Assembly: GCA_020444065.1 (NCBI GenBank)
Contig: JAHLLQ010000012.1
Location: 1 to 61,143, forward strand
Direction of reading: 5' to 3'
DNA: 61,143 nt
Source of the DNA: a bacterium
GTDB lineage: Bacteria > Sumerlaeota > Sumerlaeia > SLMS01 > JAHLLQ01
Of the stretch, positions 52,609-60,925 are shown piece after piece (the stretch's first letter is position 1; every line of letters begins with the position of its first letter). Under the pieces are notes generated by a model. It was given only the letters and a program-made list of their open reading frames with translations, ran no database searches and had not been told where the DNA came from. The position numbers were made by a program, and so were the translations under genes.

Positions 52609-53253
52609 TCAGCTTCGGAAGTTCTTCCAAACGTCGGCAAGGCGCGTCTGCCCTTCCGCGATTCCCATCTGCTCCAGGGTTCGCCGGACATACTTGCCGA
52701 TCATATCGGTTTCCAGGTTCACGCGCTGGCCAGGCCGGCGACGCGAGAGCGTCGTCCGCTCCCAGGTTTCCGGGATCACGGCTGCGGACAGACCACTCTC
52801 GTCGATCTCAACAATCGTCAGACTGATCCCGTCGATTGCGATGGAACCTTTGCGAATGCACTGGTCCAAAATATCCAGCGGCGCGTTCACCCAGACCTCC
52901 CAGGATTCCCCAAGATTTCGGGCTTCGCGCAGGGAGCCAGTGCCGTCCACATGGCCTGAGACCATGTGTCCACCCAGCCGATCCCCCAGCGCCAGCGCCC
53001 GCTCCAGGTTAAGTGCATCTCCGATCTTCCGATCGGAGAGCGTGGTTCGCTGCAGCGTCTCCGGAGAGGCAAAAGCCACGAATCGATCCTGGGAGAAAGA
53101 TTCCACGGTCAGACAGCATCCATCCACCGCGATGCTCTCCCCATCGAGGAAACGATCAATAAATCCAATGGCTTCAATGACAAGCTCGTACCCTCCGCCG
53201 CGGGGGCGGAGCTCCAGGAGACTTCCAACATGCTGGATCAGCCCGGTAAACAT
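52609..53253 (-). CDS. ribE: Riboflavin synthase, alpha subunit
   Basis: The enzyme dismutates two 6,7-dimethyl-8-ribityllumazine molecules to riboflavin. The 214-residue product starts MFTGLIQ, the conserved N-terminus, and has two lumazine-binding barrels: ESIAVDGCCLTVESF with FASPETLQRTTL in the first, and GSIAIDGISLTIVEID with IPETWERTTL in the second. GGHMVSGHVDGTG lies between them. ATG 53253 is chosen on this conserved start; GTG 53286 is open but unlikely. It leads a leftward set (ribE, CxxC membrane protein, methyltransferase, leuB, gluQ). Other rib genes are not in view. Confidence 0.96.
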   Translation of the reverse strand: MFTGLIQHVGSLLELRPRGGGYELVIEAIGFIDRFLDGESIAVDGCCLTVESFSQDRFVAFASPETLQRTTLSDRKIGDALNLERALALGDRLGGHMVSGHVDGTGSLREARNLGESWEVWVNAPLDILDQCIRKGSIAIDGISLTIVEIDESGLSAAVIPETWERTTLSRRRPGQRVNLETDMIGKYVRRTLEQMGIAEGQTRLADVWKNFRS

Positions 53254-53526
53254 GCGCAGAATCTGCCACGGCAATGGGTCCGACACAAGCGACTTTCAAC
53301 GGGCTGTCCGGGTCCGGCAAAGAGGTTTCACCAGAGAACAGCGAAATGCTCGCAACCTCCCGGCAAACCGCCCTATCATCTGTAAGGTCAGTTGGGTAGC
53401 TGCAGTCTGAAATCCGGACAATTGGAGCCCTCTAGAGAAGAAAAGTCTCGCCTTGCACCGTTGGGAGACCTTATGATCTTTGACTAGAGATGCAGCCGAA
53501 GCACCTTCGGAAAGAAGGGGTGTTTT

Positions 53527-54525
53527 GTGGCTAAGAACCTCGATCTGAAGACCAGGGAAGAAGAGGACGTGATGAGAATGCATACACTCCGCGAAAAAAA
53601 CAGCCCCGGAGCCGGCCACGGCCGGCGCACCCATCGAGGCGGCGCCCACAGCGTCGTCACCCTGTCCAGCATCATCGCCATGGCCTTCATGCTGATCGGA
53701 GGAGCCCTCTCCGCTCAGGCGCAGAATCCCCAGGCGGGCACCCAGGCGAATCAAGGCCAGAGCAGTCCTCCGCCAGCGATACAATGGACCTCGCTCTCAG
53801 AGACGGAGACGCTTCCTCTGCAAAGCCATGTCTTCATTCGTGCGAAACTGGTCAGCCTGGTACCGCCGGATCCGGGCAGCAAGCAGCCCTATTCCATGTA
53901 CATCAGCGACAATACCGGCACCCAGCGCGCCGTCATCTGGCAGAATATCTGGGAACGCGTTCCGAACAGAAACGAGTTTCAGGCGGGCCTGATCATCGAT
54001 CTTTATGCAGAAGTCTCGGATTTCCGTGGCGACCGCCAATTGGAAATCAACCGCCCGCAGGACATCCGCATCGCGCCAATTCCACAGACGCTTCCAAACT
54101 CCGCATACCGAGAGGAAGCGAGTTCCGACGAGCGCGACGAGTATAACGAAATGAGCATAGGCGCGATCTCGTTCGCAACGATCGGCAAGAAGGTTCGCGT
54201 CCGTGGCACCGTCAGTGAACTCTCCATCTCCCCCGCCCCCCGAGTTCCAACAAAAGTTGTCGTTCGGGACAATACGGGCGAGATTGAAGTGGTGTACTGG
54301 AGCGAAATCTCCGACGCGCTGTCCTACGAAAACCAACCCGTCGTTGGTCAGCAGATCGAGATGGGCGGCGTCATCAGCGAATGGCGCGGTGCACTGCAAC
54401 TGAAGGTCACCGAACTCAGCCAGGTTCGCAAGCCGCGCGCGCGGCAAAGCCAGCCGGCACAACAGCAACCGGCCTGGGGAATGCCGGATCAACCGCAGTC
54501 GAACACCGGATACCCAGGACAATGA
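53527..54525 (+). CDS. Exported protein with two OB-fold domains
   Basis: The 332-residue product has a long basic N-terminus, then a signal-like helix (VVTLSSIIAMAFMLIGGALS, cleavage near AQA/QN). Two OB-fold domains follow (about 85-180: FIRAKLVSLVPPD and AVIWQNIWERVP; about 205-300: KKVRVRGTVSELSI and GEIEVVYWSEISD), and the end is rich in Gln, Pro and Arg. The strand pattern and the VxWxxI motif match the 466-residue exported OB-fold protein at 20.6 kb, so they are paralogues. GTG 53527 has AAGGGG six bases upstream; ATG 53572 after GAGGA is a good alternative. A nucleic-acid or small-ligand binder in the envelope is plausible but unproven. Confidence 0.74.
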   Translation: MAKNLDLKTREEEDVMRMHTLREKNSPGAGHGRRTHRGGAHSVVTLSSIIAMAFMLIGGALSAQAQNPQAGTQANQGQSSPPPAIQWTSLSETETLPLQSHVFIRAKLVSLVPPDPGSKQPYSMYISDNTGTQRAVIWQNIWERVPNRNEFQAGLIIDLYAEVSDFRGDRQLEINRPQDIRIAPIPQTLPNSAYREEASSDERDEYNEMSIGAISFATIGKKVRVRGTVSELSISPAPRVPTKVVVRDNTGEIEVVYWSEISDALSYENQPVVGQQIEMGGVISEWRGALQLKVTELSQVRKPRARQSQPAQQQPAWGMPDQPQSNTGYPGQ

Positions 54526-54534
54526 TCCCTGCAG

Positions 54535-54558
54535 GCGGACGGGGGGTCCAATGTCCGC
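54535..54558 (+). terminator. Weak hairpin after the two-OB-fold gene
   Basis: GCGGAC and GTCCGC (54535-54540 with 54553-54558) form a 6-bp stem just past the stop at 54525. No T-run follows. Confidence 0.35.
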
Positions 54559-54656
54559 TCTCAGGATACCAGGAACAGTGAAGCCTTGTCGGTTTGTGAG
54601 CAGCATGCTTTTTTTTGATTACGAGGGAAAAAACCTGTTGCTCTAGCACCCTGATT

Positions 54657-54688
54657 CGGTAACTGTACCCGGTTTGGGAAGGTTACCG
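54657..54688 (+). promoter_or_regulatory. Inverted repeat in the second prepilin leader
   Basis: CGGTAAC (54657-54663) and GTTACCG (54682-54688) are perfect complements 18 bases apart, about 87 bases before the prepilin start. It may be an operator or an RNA hairpin. Confidence 0.35.
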
Positions 54689-54774
54689 CAAGGTGAGCAG
54701 GCATCCAAACCGGCAACCAACTCACCCGGCCGTCGCGCCACCCAAAAATCCACTTTCCCTCAGGGGGTAATACC

Positions 54775-55497
54775 GTGACGAAACAGATTCTGTCTAAGTC
54801 GAACAAGGGCTTCACGCTCATCGAATTGTTGATCGTGGTTGCCATCATCGCGATCCTGGCGGCTATCGCCGTCCCCAACTTCCTTGAAGCGCAGGTCCGC
54901 TCCAAGGTCAGCCGTGCCAAGGCCGACATGCGGACCATGGTTACCGGCCTTGAGTCCTACCGCGTCGACAGCAATGCGTATCCCAAGTGCAACAACTTCG
55001 GACTCGCCGGCCGCCGCGACAGCGATCCGACCACCACGCAGTACGAAGTGCTCGAGAAGCTCAGCACGCCGATTGCTTACATTACGAACGCCTTCCTCCC
55101 AGATCCGTTCGAGTCCCAGTTCCGCAGCGGCTCCATCAACCCGAACGATGGCTCCTTCAATCCTGAGGCACGTATCGTCGGAACCGATGAGCACCTCTGG
55201 AAGGTCCTGAAGTACTACACACCGGGACCCGCCGGCCTCCAGGATGTTGAGACACCCGCCGAGAAGGCCAGCTACTACGCAGTCGTCGTCTGCACCGGCC
55301 CTGATCTTGTCTACCCGAACATGGGTGGCCTGTTCTCCAGCAGCGCAACTCCCGAAGCCGTTTGCAACTGGGCATACGATCCCACCAACGGCACCGTCTC
55401 CACCGGCTCGATCTTCAAGGTCACCGGCGTGACGTCAGGCGACTCCACCGAGTACGGCGGAACCTTCTTCTCGACCATCCAGCAGGTTCAGGAATAA
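54775..55497 (+). CDS. Type IV prepilin/GspG-like pseudopilin
   Basis: The 240-residue product starts at GTG 54775 after AGGGGGT. It has the leader MTKQILSKSNKG with the normal Gly before the cut, then FTLIELLIVVAIIAILAAIA with Glu5. The helix continues VPNFLEAQVRSKVSRAKADM, almost identical to the first prepilin, and the globular part ends with YDPTNGTVSTGSIF, again shared. TGLESYRVDSNAYP also matches. It is 11 kb from the first copy and has its own long leader and terminator. Assembly through the type IV pilus or type II secretion system is expected; PilT at 31.2 kb supports pili. It is probably one of many such paralogues in the genome. Confidence 0.92.
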   Translation: MTKQILSKSNKGFTLIELLIVVAIIAILAAIAVPNFLEAQVRSKVSRAKADMRTMVTGLESYRVDSNAYPKCNNFGLAGRRDSDPTTTQYEVLEKLSTPIAYITNAFLPDPFESQFRSGSINPNDGSFNPEARIVGTDEHLWKVLKYYTPGPAGLQDVETPAEKASYYAVVVCTGPDLVYPNMGGLFSSSATPEAVCNWAYDPTNGTVSTGSIFKVTGVTSGDSTEYGGTFFSTIQQVQE

Positions 55498-55523
55498 GCA
55501 ACTCCGCAACACAGAAACAGCAT

Positions 55524-55557
55524 GCCCCCGGGATTCAATCCCGGGGGCTTTTCTGTT
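55524..55557 (+). terminator. Intrinsic terminator after the second prepilin
   Basis: GCCCCCGGGA (55524-55533) and TCCCGGGGGC (55539-55548) form a perfect 10-bp stem with a five-base loop, followed by TTTTCTGTT. Confidence 0.9.
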
Positions 55558-55642
55558 CCCACGACGATCCCCCACCGCAACAAAATCGTGACATTCCCGA
55601 TTGACGGCCACGGCAGATTACCCCAACAACATTGCCACCTGT

Positions 55643-55719
55643 CGGGGTGTGGCGCAGTTGGCTAGCGCACCTGCTTTGGGAGCAGGGGGTCGCGAGTTCG
55701 AGTCTCGCCACCCCGACCA
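55643..55719 (+). tRNA. tRNA-Pro (anticodon UGG) with encoded CCA
   Basis: The acceptor CGGGGTG pairs with CACCCCG, and a D-arm (GCGC with GCGC), an anticodon arm CCTGC-TTTGGGA-GCAGG with TGG in place, and a T-arm GCGAG-TTCGAGT-CTCGC follow in order. Discriminator A and CCA end it at 55719. It is isolated from other tRNA genes and stands where the gene-poor region begins. Confidence 0.95.
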
Positions 55720-56100
55720 CCTTTATCTCCACACAACTCAAAGGTCCACGACCGGCTCTGAAGGCAGGAGCGGCCTTGTGCGTGTGCAACAGGTGCTACT
55801 TGCACCTCAGAAGTTGCTACTCCACCAGCAAGCGAATCATTGGCGATACACACCTTGTGAAGCCCGCTCCCCTGACCGCCGCGCAGGTGCGCGATCGAAG
55901 CCGGCACCCTCAAAACGTGCCGCCAGCGTGCCCTCAGTACGCCCCTTACGTGCCCCGAGCGTGCCTCGACAGGGCAGTTGCACATCAAATCGGCCCTATC
56001 GACCTCTTTTTGAAGGGGTTAGGTGCTGGGGACGCCGTGACATATTAGCAGGTGGATCGCGCCATTCACAGGTGCCCATGAAGAGTCCGTTGCCGGGTTT
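55720..56100. other. Gene-poor stretch after tRNA-Pro with a degenerate tandem repeat
   Basis: No frame here looks like a real protein: the long plus-strand frames are Pro, Arg and Ser-rich and end abruptly. Between 55915 and 55969 an 11-base unit close to ACGTGCCC-G is repeated about five times with changes (CGTGCC recurs four times). A copy of the tRNA 3' end, which would mark an integration site, is not seen in this stretch. Confidence 0.5.
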
Positions 56101-56330
56101 CTTCGAGGCTAAGTATGCAAGACCTTGCCCGATTGGTGGGAATGGCAGTTTGCTGGAGGCAACTGGGGCGGGCACGCCGCCGGGAAGTCCTTCGTCCTGG
56201 TCGAAAGCGCTCGCAGAAGCGGGCCAATCCCTTCGAGTACCTGCTGGACCTCTTCACTCGCCTGCCCGGCAACAACATCCAACGCCTCGAAGAATTCCTG
56301 CCCGACCACTGGCTGGCCGCGGTGAACTGA
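56101..56330 (+). pseudogene. IS66-type transposase C-terminal remnant, frameshifted
   Basis: Across three frames the DNA encodes the end of an IS66-family TnpC transposase: ARPCPIGGN, then WQFAGGN, GKSFVLVESARRSG, and NPFEYLLDLFTRLPGNNIQR with EEFLPDHW. These follow IS66 proteins (RPxxIGRxNWxFAG, ETARxxG, NPxxYLxDVLxRLP, LLPxxW). The first join (about 56143) and the second (about 56222, in GGGCC) each need one base inserted to restore the frame. The N-terminal 400 or so residues and the TnpA/TnpB genes are absent. The stop is at 56328. This is a dead fragment. IS66 recognition is from memory of the family motif, without a search. Confidence 0.7.
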
Positions 56331-56686
56331 ACCGATCGAATCGCCAGTGTCTCCCGCCAAGTCTTCTCGCCTCCGTTCGGCTCTCAACTGGCGCAATCAG
56401 TTCAAGACTTGTGACCCGTAGGATTGGCTACTTGCTTCGCAAGCTCGGCAAGCCCTTGTTCTGCTCCAAGCCATGGATCGTTGAGCAAGATGTCAAGAAA
56501 GCATGTGCCACATTCCGGCCGGACTTCCAATAGTGGTTCGCAGGACGATCACAGAATGCTCGATCCCCGCAGGGAACGTCGGTGTTCAGAGCGGACGAAT
56601 GGGAATCCATATGCCCTGATCACTCTTTCTATCATGTGGCGTAGAACCCCGTGACAGACGGAGTTGTGCAAGGGGCAATACGAGGT
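56331..56686. other. Gene-poor stretch between the IS66 remnant and the NTPase gene
   Basis: Short frames are present on both strands but none has protein-like composition, a ribosome-binding site or a recognisable motif. No inverted repeat that could be an IS66 end was found by eye. It is probably transposon debris and the NTPase 3' flank. Confidence 0.4.
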
Positions 56687-59600
56687 CTATTCCTGGATTC
56701 GCCTAACATACGTCTCCGTTTCTGGAAGGCCGAAGGCACGAATTGTCTCCTGCGCTCCAGGGCTGTGAGATTGTGCTTCCAATACGGCCTCGTAGGGCGA
56801 TGCGCCTTCTTCGATTGCGGTCCGATATGTCTCTTGCCCCCCTCCAAGCACGGCCCAACGGATATTCTCTCGCGCCGCATCGAAGACGGGATCCTGGGGC
56901 GAGTCGCGTTTAACTATCTCTAGCTGTGTCCCTTGGCTAGCCTGCACTGATTCGGTCTCAGGGAGTGATCCGTTTTCCGGAGTTGCTGTGTCTTCTGGCA
57001 CCACAAACGGAACGAGAAGCAAGGCCAGAATGAATGCAGCCATCCCCCCGGTCGCATTGAATCGCACCGTGTTTCTGGTCCCAGGTATTGTGACCGTCCC
57101 CTTAGTTGAGACCTTGCCACCGAGGATTCCTGCGCCAGCAGCAACGCAGAGAATGACGAGCATGACCAATAAGTAGCGCTCTGAGGAGGGTACGCGCAAA
57201 CCAAACACAGAGAGGAAGATCAGAACGACGAGAACGAGGACCAGAAGAGAGAGTAGAAATATCCCGAATACCTGAGCGATAGTTGGTCGAGATTCATTCC
57301 TCATTGAAGGCTCCTCTGCTAGTTCGCGATCGCAAATCAGGTGCTCGACATCGGATGCGGAAAGCGGGCAACTTCGCAGACGATTCTCCTCGGCTTTTGC
57401 AATCACTCGACCGATCCAGTCATCGCCTATGCCTTGTTGCTGAAGTTGGGTGAGCTCATTTACCTCTCCGCGCTGTTCGAATAGAGTCAGCAACCCATCT
57501 CGAAGTCGCCTGGCCTCCTCCTCAGGACCGACAAAATGAGCACCGTCAAGAATGTGTCTGGAGTCATCCTCTCGTGCGAAGGTCTTTTCCATAAACAAGG
57601 ACAGGCGCAGCCGCTGTTCAGCGCTGAGATCACCGAATTGGCCGTCACTACGGAACGAGTCGGAAGCAGTTCTCAAAAGTACCTCCCTTCCCACATCGTC
57701 GTCCCCCAATAACCACTTCTCCATCCGAGGCCAGGCCGCCGAGATCGATGGAGTCCCGATAAGCACTGAAGCCAGTGCTATAGCAGTCTCTCTATCTCCT
57801 GCATCGCATGCTTGTTTCCAAGCTTCCAACATGTACTTCTCCGCCTCACAGTACCTCCATTCCAGCAGCTTCTCCAGGATGTTGCAGGCGAATTCATCCA
57901 ACTTGTCGCGTTCCTTCACAAGTCCGAGTAAGCCCTTGCACAGTGGTTCTGGATGATTCTTCTCGAATCGATAGAGCAATCCTGGAAACGTGTGCTCCTC
58001 TCCTTTCCAGCGCAGGTATCGTTCTACCTCCATGATCACCGTGTCGGGCTGTGCAACAAGTGCCTCATTTAGAAGCTGTTCGTGAATACCCTCGGAAGAG
58101 TGTGCAAGACCGAAAGAGACTCGCTGGTGAACGATCGCAACGGCCCATTTGCCGATCAAGCTTGTGAGCGAAGAGACTTCCACTCCAGACTCAAGCAAGG
58201 TTGTCAGAGCAACGTAACCAGCCCCATTGCAATAGTAGAGCATCTTGGGCTGCTCCGGAATCACAGGGCTGCCCATCTGTAAGAACTGCTTCCCAACTCG
58301 CAGCATCTGGCTCCTTAGTTCTTCAGGGTACATTGACCAACTGGGTTTCTGCTGGAGAGGTCCATCTGGCCAGTCGCTCAAGTGGCCGTACTCATCGGCG
58401 CACACAATGTGGACTATACTCACCCATGCTCCTTCATTCCCGTTCTCGAACTGCTTCAAGAGCTCCGTGGTCTTTTCTGCTCGCCAAGTCTCCGGCTTTC
58501 GCCTTTCCGCTTCACGCTTCTTCCTTTCCGCGATAGCTTCCTCCTGCTCTTGCCGCATTCGATAGGTGTTCTTCGCTTTGTGGGCTTCTTCGGAATCGAT
58601 GCGAACAGAACCCACAGCGAAGTGGAAAGCCCGACGAATCGCGTCGGGATGCTTCGCGGCACCCACGAAACCTTGGTAGCCGGAAAGATCCAATAGTTCA
58701 TCGAGATGTTCCCTAATGAGTTCGTTGTCGGCGACATGGCGTGCCAGTTCAGCATAGATTTCGGCATGCCGTTGAATGTCCGAATCTCCGGCTGCCCGGA
58801 GTAGGAAGACGAAATCATCCCCGCCGAAGAGATGGCTCGCAAAGAAGATGTGTGCAAGCTGAGGGATTGGAAGTCCGAAGTCCTCGACAAAGAGGGTGAT
58901 GAGATGTTGTCGTCGCTGTGCCTCACGACTGTCGGATGCCAGCTCCGCATCGTTCATTCGCTCATCGTGCAATGGGGCCTGAAAGTCCTTCGCGAAACGC
59001 AACACCGCCTTGGCGAAGGGTCTCTGCAGCTCAGGCCTATTCAGGAAAAGTATCCACGATTTCTGCATCACATGATCGACTATTCGGTTCCATATACTGC
59101 AAATCGGCAGACGCCCGTGTTCCAGAACCCACCCAAGTCCTGGGAGGAGGTCGTCATCCTGCAAGTGGGGGATCACTTTATCGCCGAGAAAGGTCGCGTA
59201 CCCACCGTAGAAGTTCTGTCTCTTGGGAGGTGTCAGTGCCCTGAAGAGCTCCTCAGCAGAAATCAGTCGGTTGGGCCAGAGTGCTCGAAGGGCATATCCC
59301 TTAATCTCCTCCTGGTCATCGCCCGGAACACCGTTAATGAGTGGGATAAGCCTCCGGCAATCTGCATGAGTCCCAGCCTCCCCCAAAGCGAGTGCTGCCA
59401 TGGCTCGCACTCTGTTGCTTCTGCTTTCATCGAGAGCAAGCTCAGCCAACATGGGGGAAAGATCAGTCACCTGGTGCTGGGCCGCAAGAAGGAGCGCTTC
59501 ATCTAGCGACTCATCGGAAGCATCCCCGTTACTGATCCATAGCTGGAGCTGTTTCGTGAGCCCTGAGTGATTCAGATATCGGTAAGAATCCCATGAGTAG

Positions 59601-60925
59601 AAATCGCGACTGACGGCTTTCCATTTCATCGGGTGCAGCATAATCTGCTCGACAATGCGTTCACGGACTTCGTCAGTCATGACATCCACGCCTGCGAGCA
59701 GCAGCGCGGCGAAGTCGCGATCGGCTACGGCGCTCATGAAGCGATCTGACCGGTAGCACAGCCATCCTGCAAGCCCACGCAATTGTGGTGGGATGCCAGC
59801 ATCAGGCACAGCCACCAAATCCATCCAACGATTCACTGGAACTCGGGAGACGACGAGATAGTAGGCAGCAAGAAAATCCCGATAGCCTGAATGATCAAAA
59901 TACCTGCACGGAACCTCGCCACGGAAGAGGGCTGTATTGGTCAAGACATCGTACAAGCCACGATCCGCATCAGCGTCCGAGATGTCACCAAAGACGCGTT
60001 TCGCACACCAGCGAAGCTCCTCCAAAGCCATGAGCTGTTCGCCCTTGCTGCCATCGATCAGAACGCCATTCTTGTGCCCCAAAACAAGCGTGAGCGCGAT
60101 GGCAGATGCAATGCGAAGCCTCTGGTCGACCGGTGGAGTGGTTGAGTATTCTGTTCGCGGTTGGGTGCCCCGACACAAGTCTCGACAGGCGGCTTCGAAT
60201 ATGTTCCATCGGTCCTCACCAAGCTCCTTGTCCTTCTGCCACTGGGCCAACAGGCCACGAAGGGTAAGGGGGAGACGAGCAAACACAATCAAATCCCGCT
60301 GGTAGATCTGCTTCAGAAAAGCTCCGGCTTCTATTCCCTGAGATTGCGCCGCCAGAAATACATCTGCCTCACGGAGAGGAGCCAAGTGATTGATCTGCAC
60401 CCCCTCGGTCCCCCAGACTCTGTCTAACTCCCGCCGCAACGAACCGTCCCAATCGGCCGACCGGCAACTGACGCGCAGGCACCATTCGTTGCCGCTGCCC
60501 TGTTTCTCACGAAGAGCTCCGCGCAGGGCCTCAAGACCACCCGGGAGATGGAATTCGTCCAAGCCATCAAGGTACACAGTCCGCTGTCGATTAGCCATAC
60601 CAGCAAAGAACACTCGGACCTCAGATGGCGACTGAAATTCCTTGAATGATCGGGCAGCGACCTCCTTGCCAGAGGCACGTGCTTCTTCCTCCATGTTCTG
60701 AAGCACGGTACTCTTACCGATCCCCATTTCCCCAAGCAGCACCACGCAGTTCGATGCGCCTGACTCTGTGGCACGGTGAAGAGATGAGTACTTCGCCATT
60801 GCATTATCAGGATCCGGCGTAAAACCCTGGAAATCGGCCAAGTGTCTGTGGCCTTTGTTGTCACCGGAGCCTTCGGATTCAGCAGGGCGCCAGAATCGCT
60901 CATCTATTCTCAGTTCGCTCAACAT
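56687..60925 (-). CDS. Large STAND/NACHT-type NTPase with helical repeats and C-terminal membrane segments
   Basis: The 1412-residue product has an N-terminal P-loop domain of the STAND class: Walker A GEMGIGKST (65-73), the NACHT-style Walker B TVYLDGLDEF (116-125, DGxDE) and a sensor-like LRVSCRSADW (150-159), then a winged-helix-like part (about 280-370). Residues 380-1200 are alpha-helical and HEAT- or TPR-like (ALLLAAQHQVTDLSPMLAEL, VRAMAALALGEAGTHADCRR). The end has three membrane helices (about 1215-1245, 1250-1270, 1293-1310) and a soluble tail of about 100 residues. STAND proteins of this plan sense a signal with the repeats and act through a terminal effector; membrane effectors occur in antiviral members. 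No partner is visible. Function is inferred. Confidence 0.82.
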   Translation of the reverse strand: MLSELRIDERFWRPAESEGSGDNKGHRHLADFQGFTPDPDNAMAKYSSLHRATESGASNCVVLLGEMGIGKSTVLQNMEEEARASGKEVAARSFKEFQSPSEVRVFFAGMANRQRTVYLDGLDEFHLPGGLEALRGALREKQGSGNEWCLRVSCRSADWDGSLRRELDRVWGTEGVQINHLAPLREADVFLAAQSQGIEAGAFLKQIYQRDLIVFARLPLTLRGLLAQWQKDKELGEDRWNIFEAACRDLCRGTQPRTEYSTTPPVDQRLRIASAIALTLVLGHKNGVLIDGSKGEQLMALEELRWCAKRVFGDISDADADRGLYDVLTNTALFRGEVPCRYFDHSGYRDFLAAYYLVVSRVPVNRWMDLVAVPDAGIPPQLRGLAGWLCYRSDRFMSAVADRDFAALLLAGVDVMTDEVRERIVEQIMLHPMKWKAVSRDFYSWDSYRYLNHSGLTKQLQLWISNGDASDESLDEALLLAAQHQVTDLSPMLAELALDESRSNRVRAMAALALGEAGTHADCRRLIPLINGVPGDDQEEIKGYALRALWPNRLISAEELFRALTPPKRQNFYGGYATFLGDKVIPHLQDDDLLPGLGWVLEHGRLPICSIWNRIVDHVMQKSWILFLNRPELQRPFAKAVLRFAKDFQAPLHDERMNDAELASDSREAQRRQHLITLFVEDFGLPIPQLAHIFFASHLFGGDDFVFLLRAAGDSDIQRHAEIYAELARHVADNELIREHLDELLDLSGYQGFVGAAKHPDAIRRAFHFAVGSVRIDSEEAHKAKNTYRMRQEQEEAIAERKKREAERRKPETWRAEKTTELLKQFENGNEGAWVSIVHIVCADEYGHLSDWPDGPLQQKPSWSMYPEELRSQMLRVGKQFLQMGSPVIPEQPKMLYYCNGAGYVALTTLLESGVEVSSLTSLIGKWAVAIVHQRVSFGLAHSSEGIHEQLLNEALVAQPDTVIMEVERYLRWKGEEHTFPGLLYRFEKNHPEPLCKGLLGLVKERDKLDEFACNILEKLLEWRYCEAEKYMLEAWKQACDAGDRETAIALASVLIGTPSISAAWPRMEKWLLGDDDVGREVLLRTASDSFRSDGQFGDLSAEQRLRLSLFMEKTFAREDDSRHILDGAHFVGPEEEARRLRDGLLTLFEQRGEVNELTQLQQQGIGDDWIGRVIAKAEENRLRSCPLSASDVEHLICDRELAEEPSMRNESRPTIAQVFGIFLLSLLVLVLVVLIFLSVFGLRVPSSERYLLVMLVILCVAAGAGILGGKVSTKGTVTIPGTRNTVRFNATGGMAAFILALLLVPFVVPEDTATPENGSLPETESVQASQGTQLEIVKRDSPQDPVFDAARENIRWAVLGGGQETYRTAIEEGASPYEAVLEAQSHSPGAQETIRAFGLPETETYVRRIQE

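Noticed and set aside
55915-55969. CRISPR array
   Set aside because: Repeats are about 11 bases, imperfect and without spacers of regular length; no cas gene is present anywhere in the window.
55601-56533. 310-codon plus-strand frame running through tRNA-Pro
   Set aside because: It translates the tRNA and transposon debris and has low-complexity Ser/Pro/Arg composition.
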